Shown here in pieces: positions 25,772 to 33,968 of a stretch of 48,602 bases of DNA. Origin of the DNA: Candidatus Latescibacterota bacterium. Lineage in GTDB: Bacteria; Latescibacterota; UBA2968; UBA8231. Below the pieces are notes generated by a model, which did not search any database, had not been told where the DNA came from, and saw nothing but the letters and a program-made list of their open reading frames with translations. Each line of letters opens with the position of its first letter. Position 1 is the first letter of the stretch. The translations under genes and the position numbers were made by a program. The DNA is taken from positions 1 to 48,602 of the forward strand of contig SLHA01000011.1 in assembly GCA_007136405.1 (NCBI GenBank), in the 5' to 3' direction.

Positions 25772-27103
25772 ATGGACGTAACGTACACCTATCCGAACAT
25801 CGCCCTGCACGTACCCATCGTATGGCTGCCACGGGACGGTATACCCTACCACCGGTTCGCAGTGGTAGCGTGCGATCAGTACACCTGGCAGCCTGAATAC
25901 TGGGAAGAAGTGGACCGGTTCGTGGGAGACAGTCCTTCGGCCCTGCGCCTGATTTTCCCCGAGGTATACCTGGATGCGGACGATCGAGCCGAACGCATTG
26001 CCGGTATCCGCAATACGATGCGGGAATATCTGGACGAGGGTATTCTCTGCCCTCGTGAGCCGGGCTTCGTCGTCGTGGAGCGGCAGACCGCCCTGACGCC
26101 ATCGCGGCACGGCCTTGTCGTAGCTCTGGACCTGGAGCAATATGACTACCGCACCGGCGCCTCCAGCCTGATACGTGCCAGTGAGGGAACGCTGGTCGAT
26201 CGCCTACCAGCGCGCATCGAGATTCGTCAGGAGGCACCGTTGGAAGTGCCCCATATCATGGTGCTGATCGACGATCCTGACGGCACGGTGATAGAGCCTC
26301 TGTTGCAGGAGGATCTGCCCGTGTTGTACGATTTCGACCTGATGCAGGGAGGTGGGCACGTGCGCGGACGGCATGTGGCGCAGCCGGGATTGATCCGGCA
26401 GGTGGCCGATGCCCTGGGGCGGTTGCTCGAGTCACAGGTTGACGCCACCAGCAGCGCCCGTGCTCCGCTGCTTTATGCGATTGGTGACGGGAATCATTCG
26501 CTGGCAGCGGCGAAGGAAGTATGGGAGCGGCTCAAGGCTTCAGTATCGGATCCGGCCCGGCTGGCCTGTCATCCGGCCCGTCATGCCCTGGTGGAACTGG
26601 TCAACGTGCACGACGATGGGTTGCGTTTCGAGCCTATCCATCGCATCGTACTGGACGTGGATGTCCAGGATCTTCTGGCCTCCATGGAAGCGTATTACCG
26701 GGATCTGCACATCCCCTTCCAGCACCACGCCTTATCCTGCCCTCCGGAAAGCGGCGAGCTTCCCGATGACTCGAGCGGGATCCTGTTCCTGGCCGAAGGC
26801 ACCTGCCGGGCGCTCGAAATGGAGGATCCCAGGCATCATCTGAAGGTAGCGTCCGTGCAGGCATTCCTGGACGCATACCTGGAGTCCCGTCCCGAGGTCC
26901 GGCTGGATTACATACATGGTGATGATACGCTCCTGGAACTGGCTTCCTCACCCCGCTCCGCCGGCCTCGTCTTCCCGGCCGTGACCAAACACGATCTGTT
27001 CCGCACCATCATGCTGGACGGAGCCTTCCCCCGCAAGACGTTCTCCATGGGCCAGGCGGACGAAAAACGTTTCTACATCGAGGCGCGCCGCATCCTTCCC
27101 TGA
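25772..27103 (+). CDS. DUF1015 family protein
   Basis: A 443-residue protein of the DUF1015 family, whose reaction is unknown. Family features are VACDQYTWQPEYWEEVDRFVGDSPSALRLIFPEVYL near the N-terminus, GFVVVERQTALTPSRHGLVVALDLEQYDY, and LLYAIGDGNHSLAAAKEVWERLK near 230-250. The last of these (GDGNHS) is the best-conserved motif and is reminiscent of a catalytic or ligand-binding loop. GGGAG precedes the ATG. The gene follows the aminotransferase by 12 bases, making it the fifth member of the sugar-activation operon; proteins of this family are often encoded near amino-acid or sugar metabolism genes. Soluble, no signal peptide. Confidence 0.85.
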   Translation: MDVTYTYPNIALHVPIVWLPRDGIPYHRFAVVACDQYTWQPEYWEEVDRFVGDSPSALRLIFPEVYLDADDRAERIAGIRNTMREYLDEGILCPREPGFVVVERQTALTPSRHGLVVALDLEQYDYRTGASSLIRASEGTLVDRLPARIEIRQEAPLEVPHIMVLIDDPDGTVIEPLLQEDLPVLYDFDLMQGGGHVRGRHVAQPGLIRQVADALGRLLESQVDATSSARAPLLYAIGDGNHSLAAAKEVWERLKASVSDPARLACHPARHALVELVNVHDDGLRFEPIHRIVLDVDVQDLLASMEAYYRDLHIPFQHHALSCPPESGELPDDSSGILFLAEGTCRALEMEDPRHHLKVASVQAFLDAYLESRPEVRLDYIHGDDTLLELASSPRSAGLVFPAVTKHDLFRTIMLDGAFPRKTFSMGQADEKRFYIEARRILP

Positions 27104-27265
27104 CCACACCGGTTGGTGGTGTTTCCAGGCACTTCCAACCGATGCGTGCGGGAACCAGGCAGCGTCGTTCGAGCGTCGGCGGAGGCACTGCAGCAGCATG
27201 AATGTAGGGCAACCTGGTATGGACATGGTTACCCGTCAGCATCGGACAGGCCACAGGTTGAGATC

Positions 27266-27580
27266 ATGAAGACGCCACCGTCGCCGCAACCGGTCGAAGT
27301 CCCCATAGACGGCACACTGGACCTGCATACATTTCACCCGAAAGATGCAGGCCGGCTCATCCCGGACTACCTGGAGGCGTGCCGGGAGCGCAGCATACTG
27401 CAGGTGCGGATCGTACATGGTAAGGGAACCGGCACTCTTGGACAGCGCGTTCATGCCGTGCTTCGCCGTCTTCCCTATGTGAGGGGGTTCCGGTTGGGCG
27501 GTATGGGAGAAGGGGGCTGGGGGGCAACACTGGTATTCCTGGAAGCCGCATCTTCAGCAAACGAACAGTCAAGAGACTGA
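27266..27580 (+). CDS. Smr-domain protein
   Basis: A small 104-residue protein consisting of a Smr (MutS2 C-terminal) domain. IDGTLDLHTFHPKDAGRLIPDYLE carries the LDLHG-like start of the domain (here LDLHTF), and VRIVHGKGTGTLGQRVHAVLRRLPYV contains the HGKGTG loop, both diagnostic of Smr nucleases. Stand-alone Smr proteins cut or nick nucleic acid, often branched DNA or stalled mRNA-ribosome complexes. The ATG at 27266 was chosen because the domain starts soon after; a longer frame from 27113 has no conservation. It lies 17 bases before the YceH gene. The exact substrate cannot be told from sequence. Confidence 0.87.
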   Translation: MKTPPSPQPVEVPIDGTLDLHTFHPKDAGRLIPDYLEACRERSILQVRIVHGKGTGTLGQRVHAVLRRLPYVRGFRLGGMGEGGWGATLVFLEAASSANEQSRD

Positions 27581-27597
27581 GCTTTAGGAGACAGTTG

Positions 27598-28278
27598 ATG
27601 GGAGAAGATCCACCCCACATCGCCACGGCCATCGCTCTGGATCCGGTTCAGGTAAGGGTGCTGGGCGCGCTGGTCGAGAAACAGCACACCACTCCGGAGT
27701 ACTATCCTTTGACCCTCAACGCACTGGTTGCGGCCTGCAACCAGAAATCCAACCGCAACCCGGTAGTCCAGTACGACGAGAAGACGGTCACACAGGCCCT
27801 CCAGGGTTTGCGCGATCGGGGACTGGCACGCACTGTGAGCGGCGCCGATATGAGGGTGCCGAAGCACTATCATCTGCTGGCCGGCAAGCTGGAGTTGACG
27901 CCGCCTCAGACGGCGGTATTGTGTGTCCTGATGTTGCGCGGTGCACAGACAGCCGGCGAGATTCGCGGGCGTACCGGCAGGCTGTACACGTTTGCCGACC
28001 TGAACGAGGTACAGCGTACGCTGGACGAGTTGACGAACCGCCAGACAGGCCCACTGGTGGTTCTACTACCCCGGGTACCTGGCCAGAAGGAACAGCGGTA
28101 CACGCACACCTTTACACCGCCGCCTGAGGTCGACTCCGAATCACCGGAAACCGCGATCACCATCAGTCCCCCGGATGACGACCGTGTCACCGGTCTCGAA
28201 AAGGAAATGGAGGCGGTACGGGCCGAACTGTATTCGTTGCGGGAGCAGTTCGATCGATTTCGCCAACAGTTCGAGTAA
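27598..28278 (+). CDS. YceH-family (DUF480) protein
   Basis: A 226-residue YceH/DUF480 protein, built of two winged-helix domains. The N-terminal signature VRVLGALVEKQHTTPEYYPLTLNALVAACNQKSNRNPV is highly characteristic, followed by VTQALQGLRDRGLART. The second winged helix (PPQTAVLCVLMLRGAQTAGEIRGRTGRLYTF) precedes LLPRVPGQKEQRYTHTF. The C-terminus ends in a heptad-like coiled coil (LEKEMEAVRAELYSLREQFDRFRQQF). The family's biochemical function is not established; the fold suggests DNA or protein binding. ATG at 27598 with AGGAG is preferred over the TTG directly before it. Confidence 0.9.
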   Translation: MGEDPPHIATAIALDPVQVRVLGALVEKQHTTPEYYPLTLNALVAACNQKSNRNPVVQYDEKTVTQALQGLRDRGLARTVSGADMRVPKHYHLLAGKLELTPPQTAVLCVLMLRGAQTAGEIRGRTGRLYTFADLNEVQRTLDELTNRQTGPLVVLLPRVPGQKEQRYTHTFTPPPEVDSESPETAITISPPDDDRVTGLEKEMEAVRAELYSLREQFDRFRQQFE

Positions 28279-28364
28279 TCCTTGCCGGCGCGGCCGCAAA
28301 GGGTCGCCCGGCTCCCAGTGGACGTGCGGGGATCGATACCGCTTGCCAGGAGACGAACACGCCG

Positions 28365-29651
28365 ATGGACGCTCGAGAGACCACGCTGCTACAGACTGTG
28401 CGTGACCTGGAGCAACAGCAACTGGAATGGACCTGTCAGTTGATCGCCATACCCACCGTAAACCCGTACTCGGGCGATGCATCGGCCGGTAGCGAGGCCG
28501 CCGGGCAGTCGTGGTTGGAACAGCGTTTGCAGGAACTGGGGGCGAGGGTCAGACGCATACCGGTTCCACAGGATGTATACGAGCGCGGCGGTCTGATCGG
28601 TCCCGTCGACCGGTGCTGGAATGATCGGGAGAACGTGGTCGCCGAGTGGGTGCTGGGAACCGGAGACGGTCCCACCATACTGCTGAACAACCACATGGAT
28701 ACGGTGGGCACAGCCGGTATGGAGTTCGACCCTTTCGACCCCGTCGTGGCAGACGGCCGCCTGTTCGGACGCGGCAGTTCGGACAGCAAGGGTAATACGA
28801 TCATGGGACTGATCGCCGTGGCCGCTCTGCTGGACAACGCCAGCGGCTTGAACGGCCGCATTATTTTCGAATCCGTGGTCGACGAGGAGTGCAACGGTGC
28901 CGGCGCCGGAACGCTGGCCTGCTGCCTGGCCGGAGTCACCGGCGACATCGCGCTGTGTCTGGACGGAGACCGGACGAATGTCAGTATAGGATGCAACGGC
29001 GTGGCCACGGCCCGTATACTGGTGCACGGCCAATCGGGACATGGCTCGGTTGGCGGGGCGGTCAGCGCGCTGGACAAAGCTATCGTCGTCAAGGAAGCCG
29101 TGGATGCATTCGCACGCGAGCACACGGAGCGTTTTCCTCACTGTCCGGTGAACATAGGCGTGTTTCGCGCTGGTACCTTGCCGGCCATCGTGCCCGGCCA
29201 GGCGGAGTTGCAGATCAACTTGAACTACGATGCCCAGGACGCAAGCCGGGCCGAACAGCAGGAGGGTCACTGGGACGGTCGCCTGTTTCGGTCCCGTTTC
29301 GAGCATGCCATGGGTAGATTGGACACCCGCGATGAGTGGTTCGCCCGGCACCCGGTAGACGTCAGCTGGATCAAGGATGTGTATCCATATTGGTGCGATC
29401 CGGGTGATGCGCGCCTCAGAAATCTGGTGGCAGTCGCCTCGGAGGTGCGCGGCCAGCCCGTACAAGCCCGTCCCCTGCAGGCCTGGTTCGATGCAGCCCA
29501 TCTGGCTCGTCAGTTAGGTATTCCCGCGGTGGGTATTGGCGCTGGATCGCCCGGCACGGCTCACGGTGCCGGTGAGTACGCCATCCTGGATGATCTTTAC
29601 GCCGGAACCCGAGTCGTGGCCCTGGGGATCTACCGCCTGCTGCAGCGCTGA
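28365..29651 (+). CDS. M20-family metallopeptidase (ArgE/DapE-like)
   Basis: A 428-residue di-zinc hydrolase of the M20 family, which removes acyl groups from amino acids or splits small peptides. Metal and catalytic residues are visible: NNHMDTVG (H110 as ligand, D112), GSSDSKG (D140, bridging ligand), DEECNG (E174 catalytic base, E175 ligand). ESVVDEE and the dimerisation domain with VHGQSGHGSVGG lie between. The C-terminal ATSHA-like segment is GIGAGSPGTAHGAGEYAILDD, with the last ligand histidine. Acetylornithine deacetylase or succinyl-diaminopimelate desuccinylase activity is possible, but neither arginine nor lysine genes are nearby. No signal peptide. Confidence 0.87.
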   Translation: MDARETTLLQTVRDLEQQQLEWTCQLIAIPTVNPYSGDASAGSEAAGQSWLEQRLQELGARVRRIPVPQDVYERGGLIGPVDRCWNDRENVVAEWVLGTGDGPTILLNNHMDTVGTAGMEFDPFDPVVADGRLFGRGSSDSKGNTIMGLIAVAALLDNASGLNGRIIFESVVDEECNGAGAGTLACCLAGVTGDIALCLDGDRTNVSIGCNGVATARILVHGQSGHGSVGGAVSALDKAIVVKEAVDAFAREHTERFPHCPVNIGVFRAGTLPAIVPGQAELQINLNYDAQDASRAEQQEGHWDGRLFRSRFEHAMGRLDTRDEWFARHPVDVSWIKDVYPYWCDPGDARLRNLVAVASEVRGQPVQARPLQAWFDAAHLARQLGIPAVGIGAGSPGTAHGAGEYAILDDLYAGTRVVALGIYRLLQR

Positions 29652-29806
29652 TCCGACACGTGACGCCGTTGAGCCAACGGAGCCCTGGCCCGGGCCGCCG
29701 GTGTACGAGGCTGACGAGGTTGACGCGGGGTGGCCGGTGTGTATTTTCCCACTTCCATACCCACGCCAACTCACGGCGCTAAGGAAAAACCAGCAAGAGG
29801 TGCGGC

Positions 29807-30391
29807 ATGCTCAAGATTACGGACAACGCGAAGGCCAAAATCGTCGAACTCATCGAGGAGAATGACGCGGCCATCACTGGCCTGCGCGTAGGGGCGCGCG
29901 CCAAGTCTCCTTTCAAGGTGGACTACCGTCTGGCCTTCATGGGAGATGATCAGATCGGACCGGATGACACCAGGTTGTCGCTGGACGGACTGGATGTGTA
30001 CGTGGATGCTGAGAGTGCTCCCCTGCTTGAAGAGGCAACGGTAGACTATGTGGATGGGATGATGGGCAGTGGTTTCAAGGTCGAGACTCCTTCTCGTCTG
30101 CCGGAGGAACTCAAGGGGACGCTGGCGGAGAAGGTGGTTGCGGTGATCGAGGAACAGGTGAACCCGGCGCTGGCCAGTCACAACGGGTACGTCACGCTGA
30201 TGGACGTACAGGATAACAAGGTCTACGTGGAGCTGGGTGGCGGCTGCCAGGGATGCGCTATGGCCAGAGTGACCTTGAAAGAAGGTATCGAGCGCATGGT
30301 CAAGGAAGCCGTTCCAGAGGTGGTGGAAGTGGTTGATGTCACAGAGCACGGCCAGGGTGACAACCCCTTCTACGGGCAATCTACCGAATAG
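29807..30391 (+). CDS. nfuA: Fe-S biogenesis protein NfuA
   Basis: A 194-residue protein with a degenerate HesB/IscA-like N-terminal domain (KAKIVELIEENDAAITGLRVGAR) that lacks the three conserved cysteines, followed by a NifU C-terminal domain with C147-x-x-C150 (GGGCQGCAMARVTLKEGIE). This two-domain layout is that of NfuA, which carries an Fe-S cluster at the CxxC of a dimer and hands it to client enzymes. Start with a clear ribosome-binding site upstream. Downstream is a GC-rich stem-loop. Its product could serve Fe-S enzymes elsewhere in the genome; none of its neighbours is an obvious client. Confidence 0.91.
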   Translation: MLKITDNAKAKIVELIEENDAAITGLRVGARAKSPFKVDYRLAFMGDDQIGPDDTRLSLDGLDVYVDAESAPLLEEATVDYVDGMMGSGFKVETPSRLPEELKGTLAEKVVAVIEEQVNPALASHNGYVTLMDVQDNKVYVELGGGCQGCAMARVTLKEGIERMVKEAVPEVVEVVDVTEHGQGDNPFYGQSTE

Positions 30392-30482
30392 AGCGTTCCT
30401 GCCGGCGCCACCGCTGCGCGGCAGCCGCAGCCGCGCTCCAGGGCTGTTCTTGCCGGGAGCCTGTAGTTTACGTGTGAAACCA

Positions 30483-30512
30483 GGGCGCGCCGCGGAACTA
30501 TGCTGCGCGCCC
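30483..30512 (+). terminator. GC-rich stem-loop after nfuA
   Basis: GGGCGCGC (30483-30490) pairs with GCGCGCCC (30505-30512), loop 14 bases, about 90 bases after the nfuA stop and before the next gene. No T-run follows, so termination would not be of the classical intrinsic type. Confidence 0.35.
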
Positions 30513-30602
30513 TTCGTCATGTGCCCTGGCGTGCAGACTAATACGCGCTTCGCGGTCTGGGCGGGCCGAACCCGTGTTGTCGGTAGACGGAAGGAGAATG
30601 AA

Positions 30603-31277
30603 GTGAGCGAACCAGTGCAAGCGGTGATCTTCGACATGGACGGACTGCTGGTGGACTCCGAGCCGTTCTGGCGGCAGGCGGAGCAGGCAGTCTTTCCCCG
30701 GGTGGGTATTCATCTCACAGATGCCATGTGCATGCAGACCATGGGAACGCGGGTAGACGAGGTGGTGCGCCACTGGCATTCGGTGAAGCCCTGGAACCAT
30801 CCCAGCCTGGAGGCAGTCCAGCGAGACATCGTGGACGTGGTGGTGGGGCTGGTGCAGGAAAAGGCCAGGCCCATGGAGGGGGTAGATCACATCCTGAATT
30901 TTTTCCAGGCACGGGATACACCCATGGCCATCGCTTCGTCATCATCGCAGCGCCTTATCGACGCGGTGGTGAACAAGCTGGACATCGCCCATTACTTCGC
31001 ACTACTGCAGTCGGCCGAGGACGAACCTTACGGAAAACCGCATCCCGGCGTATTTCTGCGCACGGCGGAGCGGCTGGGCGCGGATCCAGCCAGGTGCCTG
31101 GTCTTCGAAGACTCGTTTGCCGGTATGATCGCGGCGTTGGCAGCCCGCATGCGGGTGGTTGCGGTACCGGATGCGCATTACTATGACCAGGTCCAGTTCG
31201 GCGCGGCGCACATCAAGCTGCGTTCGCTGAACGCCTTTGACGAGTTGAGCCTGGCGACGCTGGAATCTCCAGACTGA
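30603..31277 (+). CDS. HAD-superfamily phosphatase (HxpB/beta-PGM type)
   Basis: A 224-residue haloacid-dehalogenase-like hydrolase. Motif I is VIFDMDGLLVDSE with nucleophile D11 and acid/base D13; motif II is SSSSQ; motif III lysine lies in KPHPGVF; motif IV is VFEDSFAGM. The alpha-helical cap between motifs I and II and the overall length match the HxpB (YniC) hexitol-phosphate phosphatase and beta-phosphoglucomutase group. GTG at 30603 follows AAGGAG; the frame is open upstream to 30333 but the extra sequence is not conserved, and an ATG within it is out of frame. The last codons and stop lie in a 42-bp direct repeat. Confidence 0.88.
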   Translation: MSEPVQAVIFDMDGLLVDSEPFWRQAEQAVFPRVGIHLTDAMCMQTMGTRVDEVVRHWHSVKPWNHPSLEAVQRDIVDVVVGLVQEKARPMEGVDHILNFFQARDTPMAIASSSSQRLIDAVVNKLDIAHYFALLQSAEDEPYGKPHPGVFLRTAERLGADPARCLVFEDSFAGMIAALAARMRVVAVPDAHYYDQVQFGAAHIKLRSLNAFDELSLATLESPD

Positions 31278-31340
31278 GCCCAGCGCATACCGCCCGGTGA
31301 CGCTGGAATCTCCAGACTGAGCCCAGCGCATACCGCCCGG
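31256..31340. repeat. 42-bp tandem direct repeat over a stop codon
   Basis: GACGCTGGAATCTCCAGACT starts each unit. Unit 1 is 31256-31297 and unit 2 is 31299-31340 (period 43); the 42-base units are identical. Unit 1 encodes the last residues and stop of the HAD phosphatase, so the duplication reproduces the gene's tail after its stop. Confidence 0.9.
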
Positions 31341-31354
31341 CGCCGGCTTCCCGG

Positions 31355-31430
31355 TTGACACGATTCCATTTCCGCTGCAATTTTCTCCTGCACATAGTGG
31401 TGATTTGCGGCCTGTTGCGGCCACTATAAC
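31355..31430 (+). promoter_or_regulatory. Promoter region of tdh-kbl with TTGCGGCC repeat
   Basis: TTGACA (31355-31360) with 17 bases to CAATTT is one weak candidate. TATAAC (31425-31430) is a better -10 but lacks a convincing -35; it is directly preceded by two copies of TTGCGGCC (31405-31412, 31415-31422) spaced 10 bp, which could be an operator. Confidence 0.4.
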
Positions 31431-31466
31431 CAATCTGCTAAAAGGCCATCTGGACGAGCTTTGGCG

Positions 31467-31496
31467 GGCCCGAGCCGCATGGTATCGGGCCTTTTT
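31467..31496 (+). terminator. Intrinsic terminator or attenuator before tdh
   Basis: GGCCCGA (31467-31473) pairs with TCGGGCC (31485-31491), followed by TTTTT (31492-31496): a textbook intrinsic terminator. It lies 68 bases before the tdh start and after the TATAAC box, so it could attenuate tdh-kbl. An upstream AAAAGGCC (31440-31447) can pair with GGCCTTTT (31488-31495), which would break the terminator stem. It may equally just end the HAD transcript. Confidence 0.7.
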
Positions 31497-31563
31497 GCGT
31501 TCGGTCTCATGCCTCAGCTGTTGCGAACGACCATGGGTCTCCGGTTGGCGAAGGGAGGACAAC

Positions 31564-32622
31564 GTGACTACCATGCGTGCGCTGGTCAAGAGCAGACCGG
31601 AACCCGGCCTGTGGATGGAGGAGGTTCCGGTAATGGAACCCGGCCTGAACGATGTACTCATCGCCATCCGTAAAGTCTCTATCTGTGGAACAGATGTCCA
31701 CATCTACAACTGGGATGCCTGGTCGCAGAGGACCATCCCCGTGCCTATGGTCATAGGTCACGAATTCGTCGGAACCGTGGCCGCTACCGGTGCCAACGTG
31801 CACGACTTTCAGATCGGAGATATCGTCACCGGCGAGGGTCACCTGGTCTGCGGACGCTGTCGCAACTGTCTGGCGGGACGCCGGCATCTGTGCAAGGATA
31901 CCAGCGGTGTCGGGGTCAACCGGTCCGGCGCCTTTGCGGACTATCTCTGCATTCCCGTGACCAATGTCTGGCACTGTGATCCGGCTATTCCTCTGAACGT
32001 GCTTACCTGCTTTGATCCGTTTGGCAATGCCACGCACTCTGCCTTGTCTTACGACGTTCTGGGCGAAGACGTGCTGATCACGGGTGCCGGACCCATCGGT
32101 TGCATGGCCGCGGCCATCGTCCGGCATGCCGGAGCCCGGCATGTGGTTGTCACAGACGTCAACCCCTACCGCCTCGACCTGGCCCGCCGCATGGGAGCCA
32201 CGGTTGCCCTGGACGTCCGGAATCACAAACTCGCCGAAGTGATGCAGCAGTTGGGCATGAAGGAAGGATTCGACGTGGGACTGGAAATGTCCGGGAATCC
32301 CTCCGCATTTCGCGACATGCTCTCCGTCATGTGTCACGGAGGCAAGATCGCACTGCTGGGCATACCCGCAGACAATACCGCTATCGACTGGGATAAAGTG
32401 GTGTTCAACAGCTTGACCATACAGGGCATATACGGCCGGGAGATGTATGAAACCTGGTACAAAATGACGGTTATGGTGCAAAGCGGGCTGGATATCACGC
32501 CAGTCATCACCCATAGATTTCAACAAGAGCAGTTCCAAGATGCTTTTGACGTCATGCGGTCCGGCCAGTCAGGCAAGGTGATCATAGACTGGCTCAGCGA
32601 CAACCATGAAAGGAACGACTGA
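31564..32622 (+). CDS. tdh: L-threonine 3-dehydrogenase
   Basis: A zinc-dependent medium-chain dehydrogenase (352 residues) that oxidises L-threonine with NAD to 2-amino-3-oxobutanoate. Catalytic zinc ligands C41 (SICGTDVH) and H66-E67 (IGHEF), structural-zinc cysteines C96, C99, C102 and C110, and the Rossmann motif [12 protein letters not shown] are all present. [13 protein letters not shown] is specific to Tdh. The GTG at 31564 has GGGAGG five bases upstream; an in-frame ATG at 31573 is the alternative, and the frame upstream to 31405 crosses the terminator. Its stop overlaps the kbl start (ATG at 32622). Regulation by the terminator in its leader is likely. Confidence 0.95.
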   Translation: MTTMRALVKSRPEPGLWMEEVPVMEPGLNDVLIAIRKVSICGTDVHIYNWDAWSQRTIPVPMVIGHEFVGTVAATGANVHDFQIGDIVTGEGHLVCGRCRNCLAGRRHLCKDTSGVGVNRSGAFADYLCIPVTNVWHCDPAIPLNVLTCFDPFGNATHSALSYDVLGEDVLITGAGPIGCMAAAIVRHAGARHVVVTDVNPYRLDLARRMGATVALDVRNHKLAEVMQQLGMKEGFDVGLEMSGNPSAFRDMLSVMCHGGKIALLGIPADNTAIDWDKVVFNSLTIQGIYGREMYETWYKMTVMVQSGLDITPVITHRFQQEQFQDAFDVMRSGQSGKVIIDWLSDNHERND

Positions 32623-33809
32623 TGCTGACAGCCTCCATGCTGGAATATATCAACGCACAACTGGACGATATCCGTGCCGCCAGTCTGTATAAAGACGAGC
32701 GCATCATCACCACGCCGCAGCAGGCGTCGATCCGGCTGGCGGGAGGCCGCGAGGTCCTCAACATGTGCGCCAATAATTACCTGGGCATGGCCAACCATCC
32801 GGAGGTGGTGGTAGCGGCGCGGGACAGCTACGAGCATTGGGGCTACGGGTTGTCCTCGGTGCGTTTCATATGCGGAACGCAGCAGATCCATCATCAGCTG
32901 GAGGAGCGCATCAGCGACTTCCTGGGAACGGAAGACACCATTCTGTACACCTCCTGTTTCGACGCCAACGGCGGTCTGTTCGAAACGTTGCTCGGGGCGG
33001 AGGATGCCGTGTTCAGCGACGCGCTGAACCATGCCAGCATCATCGACGGCATCCGGCTGTGCAAGGCGCAGCGGTTCCGGTACCGCAATTCGGACATGGA
33101 GGATCTGGAGGCACAGCTGCACCAGGCCGAGGGGGCCCGGTTTCGTATGATTGCCACGGACGGGGTGTTTTCCATGGATGGCTACTACGCCGACCTGCAG
33201 GGTATCTGTGACCTGGCGGAGCGTTACCAGGCACTGGTCATGGTCGACGACTCGCACGCCGTGGGCTTCGTCGGACCCACGGGTCGGGGTACGCCCGAAC
33301 ACTGCGGTGTTCAGTCGCGCGTCGACCTGATCACCGGAACGCTGGGCAAGGCGCTGGGCGGCGCTAGTGGCGGGTACACCAGCGGCCGCGCCGAACTCAT
33401 CGCCATGCTGCGGCAACGCTCGCGGCCGTACCTGTTCTCGAATACCCTGGCACCCAGCATTGCCGCGGCGTCGATCAAGGCATTGGAGATCGCCGCGGCG
33501 GCGGACGATCTGCGCCACCGGCTCCGGGACAACACGGCATACTTCCGCCAGCAACTGAACGATATGGGCTTCCGGATCCTCCCGGGAGATCATCCCATCG
33601 TGCCCATCATGCTGGGCGAGGCGGAGCTCGCTCAGGACATGGCGGCGCGTATGCTGGAGAAGGGTGTGTATGTCATCGGTTTCTTCTATCCGGTCGTGCC
33701 CCAAGGGCAGGCGCGGATCCGCACACAGGTTTCGGCGGCACACTCTCGCGAGGATCTGGATTACGCGCTGCAGCAGTTTGCCGCGGTCCGGGATGACATG
33801 GGGCTGTGA
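32622..33809 (+). CDS. kbl: Glycine C-acetyltransferase (2-amino-3-ketobutyrate CoA ligase)
   Basis: A PLP enzyme of the alpha-oxoamine synthase family (395 residues, the normal length). It splits 2-amino-3-oxobutanoate with CoA into glycine and acetyl-CoA. The PLP lysine is K243 in [12 protein letters not shown], matching K244 of E. coli Kbl; [22 protein letters not shown] and [10 protein letters not shown] are family signatures, and the N-terminus [24 protein letters not shown] is typical of Kbl. The start overlaps the tdh stop by one base. With Tdh it forms the complete two-step threonine-to-glycine pathway, avoiding loss of the unstable intermediate. Confidence 0.96.
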   Translation: MLTASMLEYINAQLDDIRAASLYKDERIITTPQQASIRLAGGREVLNMCANNYLGMANHPEVVVAARDSYEHWGYGLSSVRFICGTQQIHHQLEERISDFLGTEDTILYTSCFDANGGLFETLLGAEDAVFSDALNHASIIDGIRLCKAQRFRYRNSDMEDLEAQLHQAEGARFRMIATDGVFSMDGYYADLQGICDLAERYQALVMVDDSHAVGFVGPTGRGTPEHCGVQSRVDLITGTLGKALGGASGGYTSGRAELIAMLRQRSRPYLFSNTLAPSIAAASIKALEIAAAADDLRHRLRDNTAYFRQQLNDMGFRILPGDHPIVPIMLGEAELAQDMAARMLEKGVYVIGFFYPVVPQGQARIRTQVSAAHSREDLDYALQQFAAVRDDMGL

Positions 33810-33968
33810 ACGGCAGACTGCAGGATGGGGCGCAGCCGCGCAGTCCGAACCACGCATGAGTTGATCCGTGCGATACACCCAGCGATGCCGCATACTGCGG
33901 GTTCTGCCAATCCCTTATTGGTACCGTACACAGCCGTATTTCGCCTAATCGAGGATGTGGCGGCAGCT

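Noticed and set aside
28389-29501. 370-codon minus-strand open frame opposite the M20 peptidase
   Set aside because: The peptidase frame carries all catalytic motifs; the antisense frame has none.
31256-31340. CRISPR-like repeat
   Set aside because: Only two units with a one-base gap and one unit being coding sequence; no cas genes and no variable spacers.
32520-33893. 457-codon minus-strand open frame opposite kbl
   Set aside because: kbl is complete and highly conserved on the plus strand; the antisense product is His/Arg-rich with no domain.
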